This document shows positions 1-9,430 of a DNA stretch of 64,000 nucleotides, one piece after another. Every line of letters begins with the position of its first letter. Position 1 is the first letter of the stretch. The notes below the pieces were generated by a model that worked only from the letters and a program-made list of their open reading frames with translations, did not search any database and had not been told where the DNA came from. The position numbers were made by a program, and so were the translations under genes. Where the stretch lies: assembly GCA_027577595.1 (NCBI GenBank), contig JANBRJ010000075.1, forward strand, positions 1-64,000. Direction: 5' to 3'. The stretch comes from Coemansia sp. RSA 487. Lineage: Eukaryota > Kickxellomycota > Kickxellomycetes > Kickxellales > Kickxellaceae.

Positions 1-228
1 CCCGTGGAAGTGGATGGTGTTTTGACTCCTCGTTCACGCATGTACAACCGAGATCTCGCAGCCGTTCTCAACTTCAGGCATATTTTCCATGACCTTCGCG
101 ATCACAGTGAGACTCCAGAGCGCTTTTGTCGCAGTCAGCCTGCAGCCGTTGCTACCGCCGATGAGCAGCAGCCCAAGAAGAAAAGGAAGACGACAGCGGC
201 AAAGAAGACGGCGAGGACGAACAAATAA
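1..228 (+). CDS. Fanzor-like (eukaryotic TnpB) nuclease, C-terminal end, partial
   Basis: The frame is open from the window edge to a TAA at 226-228, so only about the last 75 residues are visible. The segment NRDLAAVLNFRHIF, followed by a PERF motif, resembles the last RuvC motif (RDxNAAxN) of TnpB/Fanzor proteins, where the Asp is catalytic. A classical nuclear localisation signal, PKKKRK, sits at the very C-terminus, followed by a Lys/Thr/Ala tail. Fanzors are RNA-guided DNA endonucleases carried by eukaryotic transposons, and the guide-RNA scaffold is usually encoded at or just after the 3' end of the gene. Here a 183-bp dispersed repeat begins about 130 bp after the stop. The family call rests on one motif and the NLS. 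The zinc ribbon and the other RuvC motifs lie outside the window, so an IS605-OrfB-like transposase cannot be excluded. Confidence 0.6.
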   Translation, partial: PVEVDGVLTPRSRMYNRDLAAVLNFRHIFHDLRDHSETPERFCRSQPAAVATADEQQPKKKRKTTAAKKTARTNK

Positions 229-360
229 TAACCACCACCAAATTCAGCCAAGGTTATAGCCGCGGCAAATCCTAGTTCTGGGACAAGATGCTGTGCCTTT
301 TGCAGGTAGGTGCTCAAACGAGAGCTGAGGAGATAAACATCTGTGGCTGCCTCTAGACAA

Positions 361-544
361 CAGTACTAATCATTTCTGTTTCTCTTGTGTGTTTTCCTGC
401 TTTGCACTGACGCATATGCCACGCCAACGGACGCAAACGATCTTTCTTGGAACGCAAAATACATTATTACCACCGCAAACCTTTCACCACTCGACGCGTA
501 TACACCCTTCTTATTCGATGCAACTAGTTTTGCAAAATACAGCA
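361..544 (+). repeat. Dispersed 183-bp repeat, copy A (downstream of the Fanzor-like gene)
   Basis: This stretch matches the reverse complement of 36819-37001 over its whole length, roughly 80-85% identical by eye, and its last ~85 bp match 37258-37344. Shared landmarks are a CAGTACTA start, TTGCACTGACGCATATGCC, several GACGCAAAC/CCGCAAAC words, CGACGCGT, and a terminal TTTTGCAAAA palindrome ending in TACAGCA. It lies between the Fanzor-like stop codon (228) and the stop of the convergent gene at 607. It may be the right end of the Fanzor element. The remaining 229-360 holds nothing I recognise. Confidence 0.75.
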
Positions 545-606
545 GAAGAGACAAGGTAATGGAAAGCAAATCGATCGCAGCACCGAGAACTCGAAAATGA
601 CCTTAG

Positions 607-2742
607 CTACTGTTGAGCTGCTGATATTGTCGACTGCACAAACGATTTCGACCCGGTAACAAGTATATCGATGCTGGGGACATTAGCAGTGGGTGCAGCT
701 GCGGACAGCGGTGTGCTTGGTATTGTCACTTCCAGGGGCAATGGAGGAAGCGGCGCTGTTTTCCTTGGTGTTTTTGTTGGTAGCGACGCTGTTGACTCGT
801 TTCCAGCACTCCCGCCAAACCCAAAAGACAGCTTCCGGCGCCCCTCGCGAAGGTTCTCAAACGATGCTGTGCTTTTTAGTGTGACTGTGCGGCTGAAAAC
901 GCGCGCTGGCCGAGCGGTTGCGTTGGCTAGAAGGTTGCTTGTTGATGGCGATGGCTTGAGGAGCTGCTGCGGCTTTTTGGGTGTATCTGGCGGGTAGAAT
1001 ATGGCACTCCGCGAGCCAATTCCTGGAGACATTGTTGCTGCTATTTCTGCGTGGTTTGTCTGTGTGAGAGGGTTGTCCGGAGGCCTGCGTGCGTTCGCTG
1101 TGCATTTCGATGCAATAAACTGCAGCGCGCTTACCAAGCTCGGTGCAATGTATATCTGGTCGACTCGCAATCCAGATAGCTGCGCCCAAAAGTCCCGGAG
1201 CACGTATTGCGACAGAACTGGAGGCACGCTGGACTCCATGACATTCGACTCGTTTAGAATGTCGGCAGCAAACACACAGTATGTCCATTCGGTCCTGCGA
1301 AGTGGAAGATACAGGGATTGCAACATTCCGCGATAGTCAGACGCCATCCACTGCCCCGTTTCCTCATCCCGGTGCTGCACCGTCTTGATAAACGACTCTG
1401 GAAGGTGTATTAGCAGTATGCGCAGGTTGGATGGTGATCTTTCACAAACCTCGCTAAACCACGAACCAGTGCGCAAAAACTCGGTTGGGGCTTCGGCCCA
1501 GCTGTAGTGCCAGCTTGCTTGGCTGTTTGGCGTGGATGGGTGTGTGTGGAATTGGCCGGGGATGCTGGCGCTAGCCAGCCCACGCAGCATCCACTGCGGC
1601 GTATCGCGCAACATCGACTGGATATGCATTTGATATGGGCTAGGCGGCGCCAATTTGGATGACGGACGCAGTGGGCTTAGAGCCATTGAGGCAGCATACT
1701 GGCTTGTGCCTTGGGGCTGCGTGCGCGATCGAAGAAGCCCATGCTTAAATGCCCATGACTGGCACAGAGCCAATGCCAGTGCGGCATATTGGTGCTGGTC
1801 CTGTCCGTAGATTCCAAGCTGTATGTCCCTGCATGCCGGCAGTGTAGTTAGTGGCTGCGTAAGCTCAATTGTGACGCCGAATATTTTGGCCAGTCCATGG
1901 AGCTGCATTCGCACAAGCTTAGGCTGGAGTGAGGATATTACATGTGTCGGGCGACGCATCAGGTAAGCAAGGCTTTTGCGCCATCGCTCAGGCATGCTAT
2001 CCCAATAGACGGGTAGAGGCTCGAATCCGCATATGATGTGTTTGGGGTGGAATTCTTCCATAACAAGCCTTTCCATGGCTCCCACCTCCTGCTGCGACTC
2101 TCCAGCATGGTCCGCTTCGGTCGCTTTGCTGGTATTGCCTGTGTCTGTGCCCGAACTCTGGCTTACGCCTGCAGCGGTGGCCAGAGTTTCGGGTAGGCAA
2201 GGAATCGAGACAGCAACTGCACTGACCCTTTCTTGTTCAAATATCTGCAGTGCTACGCTGGTGAGCATCGTGTTTGTTCTTTCGTCTTCAGAGAGCTGCT
2301 GCAACTGCCCGCTTTCCGCCTCCACCCGCTGCAGATAATCGGCGCTGTACCTTTCGTAGAGATTGCTATCCACCATCTCTCCATTAATCCTTATTCTGCT
2401 GGATGGCTGCATGCTATGGTCGCCAACAATCACCCCATAGCCCCACTTTTCATGTGTCGAGTTCCTCAGCGACAGCTGTTTTAGTGTGGATTCAATGTAC
2501 GCTAGTGTGGTCCCAGAGGGGCGACAATACACAAACAGTGCGCTTTTATCCTTATTTGGAGCATCGCTAGTGGTGGCATCCTGCAACAAGCTTGAGGAAA
2601 GGCTGAGGCTGGATGGCGCCTGCTGATGGGCTTGGTGCATGTAGTTGAAGCTGGCTAGCCGTCCTCCAATGCTGGGAATGCCTGTAAGCGGAGCTCTAGG
2701 CAGCCGGGACCGGGAAATCGATGTAGTATCGATATGTGCCAT
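607..2742 (-). CDS. Folylpolyglutamate synthase-like protein with degenerate P-loop
   Basis: This 711-residue protein keeps the framework of the FPGS/Mur-ligase family. TTLAYIESTL at about 78-87 fits the helix after the P-loop. SRIRINGEMVDSNLYERY matches the substrate-loop region of FPGS. An ALALALCQSW helix fits the end of the central domain, and IDILVTGSKSFV near the C-terminus matches the LVTGSLHLVG motif that ends FPGS proteins. The P-loop itself (GTxGKGS in FPGS) is replaced by YCRPSGT at about 72-78, so the ATP-binding Lys is missing. The protein is longer than FPGS (about 500 aa) because of Ser/Thr/Pro-rich inserts. True FPGS adds glutamates to folate in cytosol and mitochondria. This copy is probably a non-catalytic paralogue, or a very divergent enzyme. 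The ATG at 2742 is the only good start. Confidence 0.6.
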   Translation of the reverse strand: MAHIDTTSISRSRLPRAPLTGIPSIGGRLASFNYMHQAHQQAPSSLSLSSSLLQDATTSDAPNKDKSALFVYCRPSGTTLAYIESTLKQLSLRNSTHEKWGYGVIVGDHSMQPSSRIRINGEMVDSNLYERYSADYLQRVEAESGQLQQLSEDERTNTMLTSVALQIFEQERVSAVAVSIPCLPETLATAAGVSQSSGTDTGNTSKATEADHAGESQQEVGAMERLVMEEFHPKHIICGFEPLPVYWDSMPERWRKSLAYLMRRPTHVISSLQPKLVRMQLHGLAKIFGVTIELTQPLTTLPACRDIQLGIYGQDQHQYAALALALCQSWAFKHGLLRSRTQPQGTSQYAASMALSPLRPSSKLAPPSPYQMHIQSMLRDTPQWMLRGLASASIPGQFHTHPSTPNSQASWHYSWAEAPTEFLRTGSWFSEVCERSPSNLRILLIHLPESFIKTVQHRDEETGQWMASDYRGMLQSLYLPLRRTEWTYCVFAADILNESNVMESSVPPVLSQYVLRDFWAQLSGLRVDQIYIAPSLVSALQFIASKCTANARRPPDNPLTQTNHAEIAATMSPGIGSRSAIFYPPDTPKKPQQLLKPSPSTSNLLANATARPARVFSRTVTLKSTASFENLREGRRKLSFGFGGSAGNESTASLPTKTPRKTAPLPPLPLEVTIPSTPLSAAAPTANVPSIDILVTGSKSFVQSTISAAQQ

Positions 2743-3972
2743 GTTTGCGTCGTTATCCGATTTAGATGCGCATGTATATAATGCGTGTGGCCAACGGCAA
2801 GGTAGCGTTCTTTTGGCACAAGCTGTTCAACGAGCCGCAAATAGTACTAATAAATGGAGCGTAAAAGAGGGGAGGGCGTTTCAGTTGTGTAGCAGAGTTG
2901 TGAGGAAGAAAGAAAGAAAGGGCTGCTAAAACAGATACGTCTGTGCAGACGGCCTCAGTGTGAGAGGACTGATCGAGCAAAATGGTGGTCCAACAGGCGA
3001 CAGACAAAGCAGAGGGGATGTAGGCCAGTTCCACTTTTTTGGCGGCTGAACGAATTGTGCTTCAAGCAAGAGATAAAATTAAGGTTTAAGCGGCTTGGGG
3101 GGGTGCGGGGAAGACAAGACAAGCGGGTAGAACAGAATAGACAAACACTAGAGCGGGCGTCAAACAATCGGGCGTGGCTATAGCCTAAAGCAAGCTGTTA
3201 TTCAGCGCAGCAGTGCAAAAGAGTTGTAAAGGCGAGAGCAAATAAAAAAGGTGGAGTACCAAACAAACGAAAACTAAACAAGGACAAAAGGAGGAAGAAG
3301 AGCAATCTACAGCGAATGCTAAAACGGGGAAGCATCCATTATTCTGCTGCTGGGCTACTGGGACAAGCGAGAGTTGCCGTGGAGGAGGATCTTCCAGCCT
3401 GAGCGCACATCCTTTCTTTCTGCTGTCGCTTTTTTCTCTTTCATGTCTACCGATCCACCGATGTATCTCGATGCGCGTGGCTCCCACCCGTGTGCAGCAC
3501 CAACTGCGTGCTGCCCCGCCTACCGCCAAACGAGATAGGGGAAAATCCTGAAACTGATCAGCATTGGCCCAGCCATTAGCATGGACAAGAGCATGCATAG
3601 CCAAACAACGCTATCAATGCGGTTCTGGCTTTACTACAGCAGGATGGAAGGACGCTGATGTGAGTCTCTGTCCACTCCAGCCCTGGAACCTACAGAGTAC
3701 AAAAACAGAAAGTGGATAAGTAGCTGGAGACTGTCAGCTATTGAATATAATGCATGCTACAAAACACAGCATCAAAAGTCGGTCATTTATTGACGCATCT
3801 TTACATATAGTTCAAAGCCTCCAGATAATCCGATTTTGACAGATGTGTAAATATGAAACTAAAAAAAACAGATACATTGGTTCTCAAAGCAAAAAATATA
3901 CGTCTAATATTGCCATGCGAATGTCTTGAAAAAAGCTACAGATAATATCCAAATGGAAAAGCAGCACAGAAG
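2743..3972. other. Intergenic, no gene recognised
   Basis: This holds the upstream region of the gene at 607-2742 and the 3' flank of FAD1. The longest open frame (3185-3604, minus) is compositionally odd, ends in a Cys/Leu/Phe-rich run and resembles nothing known. I see no repeats or RNA genes. Confidence 0.5.
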
Positions 3973-4939
3973 CTACTCTTTCTCTGGGGGTTCTACAGAC
4001 CGGCTGCCATTTGTGCTGCAATTGGCATTGCCGCTCGCCGGGAGCGGCAGGACAGACAGCAGCGGATCCTCATCTGTGCTAGTGGACGAGCGGCCACTGC
4101 GTTCGAGACATCTGTCAACAAGTGACCAAGCCGGCTGGTAGCAGCCATCTTTCAAAAGCGCGGGGTTTCGCTTGGTAGAGTCGACATCGCCAAGCGACGT
4201 GTATCCCTGATCGTACAGGCAGCAATAGCGCACTCCCATCCCACGGATGCTGCCCCAAATGTCCTCGAATGTCCAGTCAAGCACTGGGTTGACCCGCATA
4301 AACTCTGGCCAGTCTGCGTCCGTCTTGGAAAAATACTCAAGCTTTTTGCCGTGTGGATCGTCTCCTCGCGTTCCCACGAATATTGCCTTCGTCTCCGGAT
4401 AGCTGTCTTTGAACGACTGCAGTCCTTGCTTCATTGGTCCGTTGACTTTTATCAGATCCAGATCGTACCGGCCTACCGACTGATCCACAAAGTCATCAAT
4501 CTCGGAGAACGTCTTTTTGTACATCACATATATGGACACGAGCGGCTTACTGCTCAGGTCGTACTCTACATTGTACTTGTGCAATGCTGCTCGGATCAAA
4601 TGCATCAAAATTGTGCAGTCCTTCCCCCCATTAAAGCTCAACGCAACATGAGATGGCCTATAGAGATAGAAAAAAGTATATTTTGCATTTTAGATGGATA
4701 TATAGCGGTTGAAACCCCTCTCTCAATTGGTTTGCTGAAAGGTTGCCCTCTTTGACTCTCTCTTTAATTTCATTGAAAACATAAATAGCGACTTACCCGT
4801 ATCTATAAAGAGCGGCTTCTATGACTCGTAGTGCGCTTGCAACCTTGAGCCCAATGTCTGTGGGCTCGCCGGCAAAATCGTACACCGCTTTCGATAGCAG
4901 AGCCAGATCAAGCTGACTAGAACCTGTTTGTGAAACCAT
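3973..4939 (-). CDS. FAD1: FAD synthetase (FMN adenylyltransferase)
   Basis: Two exons: 4797-4939 and 3973-4657. The intron at 4658-4796 (139 nt) has a GTAAGT donor and a TAG acceptor, and splicing restores ...ALYRYGPSHVALSFNGGKD. The product is about 275 residues (yeast Fad1 is 306). It transfers AMP from ATP to FMN to make FAD in the cytosol. The PAPS-reductase-fold PP-loop SFNGGKDCTI is intact, and VGTRGDDPHG plus the FMRVNPVLDWTFEDIW segment are characteristic of the family. The last ~40 residues are a Ser/Pro-rich tail. The start is the ATG at 4939, because the Met-like codon at 4641 is an in-frame TTG inside exon 2. Confidence 0.93.
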
Positions 4940-5492
4940 CCTCTGACAAGAAACAAGACTTTAGGGGTATGCGTGTATGGAGCGATATACGACGTAGTAG
5001 CAGGGTATTTTGTGTGCTATGCGATGTTTGCTTACGAGTGCGGCAGAGTATTTATAAAGTAAATTGACATTAAATGAAAAGAATGACAAACAGCAGAGAA
5101 GAGGAGGGTTGCTAGAGAAAAGAAGGTCTAAGAAGAACAGCAAATAAAATAGAACATGGAAATGAGAACCTGAATTAAATTAAACCAAATATAAAATACT
5201 ACTATGACCAAATGCTCGTTATATAATGAAGAGAAAAGATAAAACGAGATAAAAAAAAGGAAAAGTCATAAGCTCGTTCTTTTTTGCTTCCAGATCAAAG
5301 CGCAATCATCCGGAAAAATTCAAAGTGACATTTGAGGCAGGTTTTATATCCACCACCTCCACGTGGGGTTGGTTTACTTGCAAGCAAAGTCGGTATATAA
5401 AAGTCGAAATGGAATATAAGAACATGTAAATATCGGTCAAACCCTCCCTCCTTGCAAAGTAGAATGCGCTTGCGTAATCCCTTTTGTCTTGA
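4940..5492. other. Intergenic, A/T-rich
   Basis: This is the upstream region of FAD1 and the 3' flank of LSM7, both on the minus strand. It is A-rich with short poly-A runs. No ORF, repeat or RNA gene is visible. Confidence 0.5.
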
Positions 5493-5927
5493 CTACTCTG
5501 CTTGTACAAACGGGTTTGCAATCTCTTCAGAGCCGTCTGTCGGCGAAAGCAGGATGATGCTGGGTCCGCGCAGCACAACTAGCCCGATATGCCGCCTCTT
5601 CTCTTCGGCTGAAGCACCGCTTTCCTGGTCCTCGGGGCCGTGAGTGATCTCCTCAGCATCATCCAAAACAATGTTTAGCAGCTGGTCAAAGCCCTTGAGA
5701 ATCCCTGCCACTTCGCGCCCGCCCATGAATTTTACGTGAATACGCTTGTCCGAATACTTTTTCAAATCAAAGAACGCATCGCGCTTCTTCTTTTCTTTGT
5801 GGTCGCGGTCGTCATTACCATGGCCAGCGTCGCCTTTGTTGTGGTGGTGGTTGTGGTGTGGATTTCCTCTGCGCTGGCCGCCGCTACCGCCACCACCTCC
5901 TCTTGAATAGTATCCGTCTCCGCGCAT
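5493..5927 (-). CDS. LSM7: U6 snRNA-associated Sm-like protein LSm7
   Basis: 144 residues from the ATG at 5927. The C-terminal ~95 residues are a complete Sm fold. The Sm1 motif is DLKKYSDKRIHVKFMGGREV, followed by AGILKGFDQLLNIVLDDAEE, and Sm2 is IGLVVLRGPSIILLSP. The ending (EEIANPFVQAE) matches the human LSM7 ending. LSm7 is a subunit of LSm1-7 (mRNA decay) and LSm2-8 (U6 snRNA). The N-terminal ~45 residues are unusual: Gly-, His- and Asn-rich and then Lys-rich. The frame stays open upstream to 6089, but that part looks like a 5'UTR intron (GTAAGT donor at 6093, CTAAT branch-like site near 5957), so the downstream ATG is preferred. Confidence 0.92.
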   Translation of the reverse strand: MRGDGYYSRGGGGGSGGQRRGNPHHNHHHNKGDAGHGNDDRDHKEKKKRDAFFDLKKYSDKRIHVKFMGGREVAGILKGFDQLLNIVLDDAEEITHGPEDQESGASAEEKRRHIGLVVLRGPSIILLSPTDGSEEIANPFVQAE

Positions 5928-6285
5928 ATGCACTTTTCTCTCCCTGCCTTTGTTTTGGATTAGCAATAAAAATGCTGACAAGAAGCTTCGACAAGTATAA
6001 TTTACAAATGCGATTGTGCAAGGAAAATAGACTAAGGTGTAAGGAAAAGAAGCTTTCTCATCTTTCCGAGCAGCGGATCCTATGTTCACTTACAGCTGAG
6101 TTGATTAATTGATTTTTGGATCACGTACTCAGAGCATCTTGTCTTTTCTTCTCGTCCCGTTTTGACTTTTGATCTTTTTTCTTTCTTGCTTGGCGTTTTA
6201 GATATTTTCCCCTCTAGTTCTGTATATTTGTAAACCCTTATCTCTCTTTTTTTGTTTTACTTTGCTTTGCGTATCAGTAACAAAA
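5928..6285. promoter_or_regulatory. Divergent promoter region LSM7 / HPT1
   Basis: About 360 bp separate the two start codons. The HPT1 side is pyrimidine-rich (C/T runs from 6130 to 6270). A probable 5'UTR intron of LSM7 occupies about 5945-6093. No individual binding site is assigned. Confidence 0.45.
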
Positions 6286-7205
6286 ATGCCTATGGACCCT
6301 TCGCAGTGGATTGACGTCAAGGAGGACAAGTTCAAGTACCAGGTTGATCACTTTGTGATCCCTGGTCACTACACTGACGATGTGGAGAGCATTCTGATCC
6401 CACACGGCCTTATTATGGATCGCATTTCCAAGCTGGCACAGATTATTGCCTCTGAATACGATAGCGAGCGCATCGGTATGTATATATTTGTGTTTTACTG
6501 CATGATAAACTTGAGCGATATTAGCTGGCTTACTAAACCCGAGTTGGGCTGTATTTGTTTGCTTGCTTGTTTGCTTGCTTGCTTGTTTGTTTGTTTGCAC
6601 CCATGTTTACTGCAAATGCTATGTAGTTGTGTGCTGTGTGCTAAAGGGCGGCCACCAGTTCTTCAGCGACCTGATCACGTACATGAAGAAGGCGCTGAAC
6701 AAGCAGGGCAAGACGCTGCCAATGACACTAGAGTTCATTCGCGTCAAGAGCTATGAGAATGATAAGTCAACCGGCAATGTGCAGGTCTCCATGTCAGAGA
6801 AGGAACTCCAGGAGCTAAAGGGCAAGGTAAGCATACTATGAAGGAAAGAAATGGCATCCAGTATATGTGCTCACTCTTGTATAAAAATATGCTGCTAATT
6901 CTAATGCGTGGTTTATCTCTTGTCTATAGAATCTTCTTTTGGTTGAAGATATCATCGACACGGGAAATACAATGAGGAAGCTCTTGGGGACGCTGGCAAA
7001 GTATGAGCCAAAGTCGGTCAAGGTTGCTTCGCTTCTACTCAAGAAAACACCGCTGTCGTGTGGATACGTACCCGACTATGTTGGGTTTGCAATTCCAGAT
7101 CTGTTTGTGGTTGGGTACTGCCTAGACTACAACGACATTTTCCGTGATCTTGATCACATTTGCGCCATCAGTGAGTCAGGCAAGACAAAGTACTCCACAG
7201 AATAG
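6286..7205 (+). CDS. HPT1: Hypoxanthine-guanine phosphoribosyltransferase
   Basis: Three exons: 6286-6475, 6627-6826 and 6930-7205. The introns (151 and 103 nt) have GTATG and GTAAG donors and TAG acceptors. Splicing gives 221 residues, the usual length. The enzyme salvages hypoxanthine and guanine with PRPP to IMP and GMP in the cytosol. Exon 1/2 joining restores [13 protein letters not shown]. The PRPP-binding motif [14 protein letters not shown] starts exon 3. The C-terminal [20 protein letters not shown] and [18 protein letters not shown] are diagnostic. The start at 6286 (AAAAATGCC context) is supported by the family N-terminus. Confidence 0.96.
6555..6598 (+). repeat. TTGC/TTGT tetranucleotide microsatellite in HPT1 intron 1
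   Basis: A run of about eleven TTGC or TTGT units lies just upstream of the branch and acceptor region of HPT1 intron 1. It probably varies in length between strains. Confidence 0.8.
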
Positions 7206-8303
7206 CTAGCACAGGTACGCTGATTTACAAGGCGCCATTATTCAATTTCTAAGCTAGCTTTCCGAGTCAAAGTACCTAATATACTGGGAGTTTTGCACTT
7301 TTCACCACACAATGACATAAATAAAACAATTGCTCATATGCGACATACACGGGGATTGAGACAAACGAACGTCAAGTGAAAGGGGGGAGGAGGAGAGTCC
7401 TGCTGTTTGAATGTCAACTGAGAAAGGACTCACAGTGTATTCAAAATACATGTGAGACAGCATGGGATTCTTTTACTTCGGGTGGATGAAGAAGGTTGTA
7501 AATGTCAGCAAAAATATATGTGAAAAGAAACTGTGCCATATTGTCGCTTCCTTCAGATGCCTGTGTACGTGTGATCACGACTGCCATTGTCAATATGTAC
7601 TTATTTCAGCTTTTTGCCCAGTCTTCACACACTGTCTTTGTTCTCCTCGCTCCTCTGCATGTGGTAGGAGTGCAGCCAGCCGCAGGCTGTTGGAATGAGA
7701 AACACAGAAATGCACAGACTGGGCTTCCTTTTCATATAAAAAAGAGAGAATCAAAGAGCAGGTGATACCTGTGAATCACAACAGAAATGTCCACATGCTT
7801 ACTGTGTTGCCTGTATGTGTTGTTTTGCCAAACAAAAACAAAAAACATTGAAAGGAAAACAAATACATTATTAAACAGGTTCGAAATCGAAAACAAACAA
7901 CAGAAAGAGAGATTTCAAGCGACAAAAAATACAGAACGCAAAAGGGGGCAAATTGAACCCAGACGCGACATTTAGTAACGTGTAATGGCCATAAAGGCTC
8001 TAGTAGGTGAGGTGTTGAGTGACAAGTGCGGCTCGAGGAAAAGGGAGAGGAGTTTGACGTATTAGGCATAAAGCTGGAAGAAGGTGTTTCTGGAATGACG
8101 TCGGCTCCAAAAAGGATGTTGTTGCCAATCGCGGCGGTCCCTCGCCCTGTTTCAAAACAACGCAAAACAAGCTCTCCCCCCTGCGCGACAGAGAACAATG
8201 CGCTTTTTAGCAGGGAAGAGGGCGCAGTGCACACATTCTAAACGCGCCTGCGCTGCGTTGCTGTCCCTTCAGCCTTTTTCCTAACGAGCTCTCGCACTCA
8301 TGC
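7206..8303. other. Intergenic between HPT1 and a small minus-strand gene
   Basis: This is 3' flank of two convergent genes. Short open frames occur on both strands (7462-7765 plus, 7776-8234 minus), but they show no domain and are biased to Phe/Cys/Ser. No repeat or RNA gene is recognised. Confidence 0.45.
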
Positions 8304-8720
8304 TTAACGGCCGCCAGAAGGGCCACCGCTGCTGCTGGCGGCGCCAATGCCTGGTATCAGAGGATCGATGAGCCGATACAGCGAACCCATGATCCCCGCC
8401 CCGCCGCATTCGCTGACACTTCTGCTTCCGATGGAGCTTGCCTCGCTGGACGAGTCGCTGTTTCTGCGTCTGATACGGGCCTCTAGCGTTGCCTTTTCTT
8501 CAAGCTCCTTGCGCTCAATCTCGGCGCACTCCACCTCAAGAAGCTTGCGCAGGTCGGGGAACGACTCGTAAGAGACGATATCCACGTCGCTGTCTTGGCC
8601 CACCTCCATTCCATATGTCTGGCACCACGCCTTGACTGACGAGAGTTGCTTTACACGGCGGCGTGGCAATGAGAGTGTGGAACCGATGCTGTGCTCCTGT
8701 GGGTGCGCTGTGACGGCCAT
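8304..8720 (-). CDS. Small hypothetical protein
   Basis: 138 residues, not recognised. Residues ~20-55 are folded-looking (RRRVKQLSSVKAWCQTYGME). They are followed by a charged helix rich in Glu/Lys/Arg (KLLEVECAEIERKELEEKATLEARIRR, shown here in part), a Ser-rich stretch, and a hydrophobic Gly/Ile/Pro segment with a Gly-rich end. It reads like a small adaptor or scaffold protein. Upstream, TTTCTTATAG at about 8742 and a GTAAGA at about 8815 suggest a 5'UTR intron. Coding composition and the good ATG at 8720 support it as a gene. No function is assigned. Confidence 0.55.
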   Translation of the reverse strand: MAVTAHPQEHSIGSTLSLPRRRVKQLSSVKAWCQTYGMEVGQDSDVDIVSYESFPDLRKLLEVECAEIERKELEEKATLEARIRRRNSDSSSEASSIGSRSVSECGGAGIMGSLYRLIDPLIPGIGAASSSGGPSGGR

Positions 8721-9430
8721 GGCTATATTTGCTGGAGTACCTATAAGAAAGTATAGAGGAGCAAATGTGTTTATATGTGTGTTTCAAAAAAAAGGAAAGA
8801 AAGAAAGAATCTTACAAAAGTTCAAGACAAGAGAAAAACGCAAGAGGAACATTTTTGGACATCAGCCATCCAGCAGCGAGCATTGCTTATAAAGCTATTT
8901 TCTCACTGCCAAAATAAAAAATCGCTCTTTGCTGCAACGCGGAGAATGGAGTGCGAGTCTTTCTGCGTTTGCTTTTGCGTTTGCGTTTGCTTTTGCGTTT
9001 GCGATTGCTTTTGTTTTTGACGGCGTAGGCGATTGTTCGTATAGAGCCATATTTTGTTCCCTCTCACCACCGCCTCCTCTGTTGAACTGTCATCTGGCCT
9101 TATTCATTTCGCACCCAGAATCACAATTTGCAGCCTACACTTGCTGCACCGCGCCATTACATCTTTAAAAAAGCCAGACAAGGAACGCATATCGTCGTTG
9201 TTTTTTCTTCTCTGTTGCTGCCGTGGCCACTTGCTCTCCTCTCCCCCGCCCTTTGAAGGTATAGTTTTTTTTATTGAAATGGAGAGAATATACAAAGTAT
9301 CTTTTGCCTTCTTGGGGGTGTGAGTGTGCATGGATAACCTAATATCGCAATATCCATTGTGATATTGTAAAGAACCTCTTTAAAGGCATCCAAATACAGC
9401 ACACATTGGCTTTTTAGAAAATATGTGCGC
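8721..9430. other. Intergenic with a TTTGCG repeat
   Basis: This contains the presumed 5'UTR intron of the upstream minus-strand gene. At 8961-9018 there is a TTTGCGTTTGC-type minisatellite, which creates an artificial Ala-Phe repeat frame. Nothing else is recognised. Confidence 0.45.

Noticed and set aside
3185-3604. A 139-codon minus-strand ORF between the FPGS-like gene and FAD1
   Set aside because: Biased composition, Cys/Phe/Leu-rich end, no family resemblance.
8929-9168. An ORF with Ala-Phe repeats
   Set aside because: Produced by the TTTGCG minisatellite at 8961-9018.
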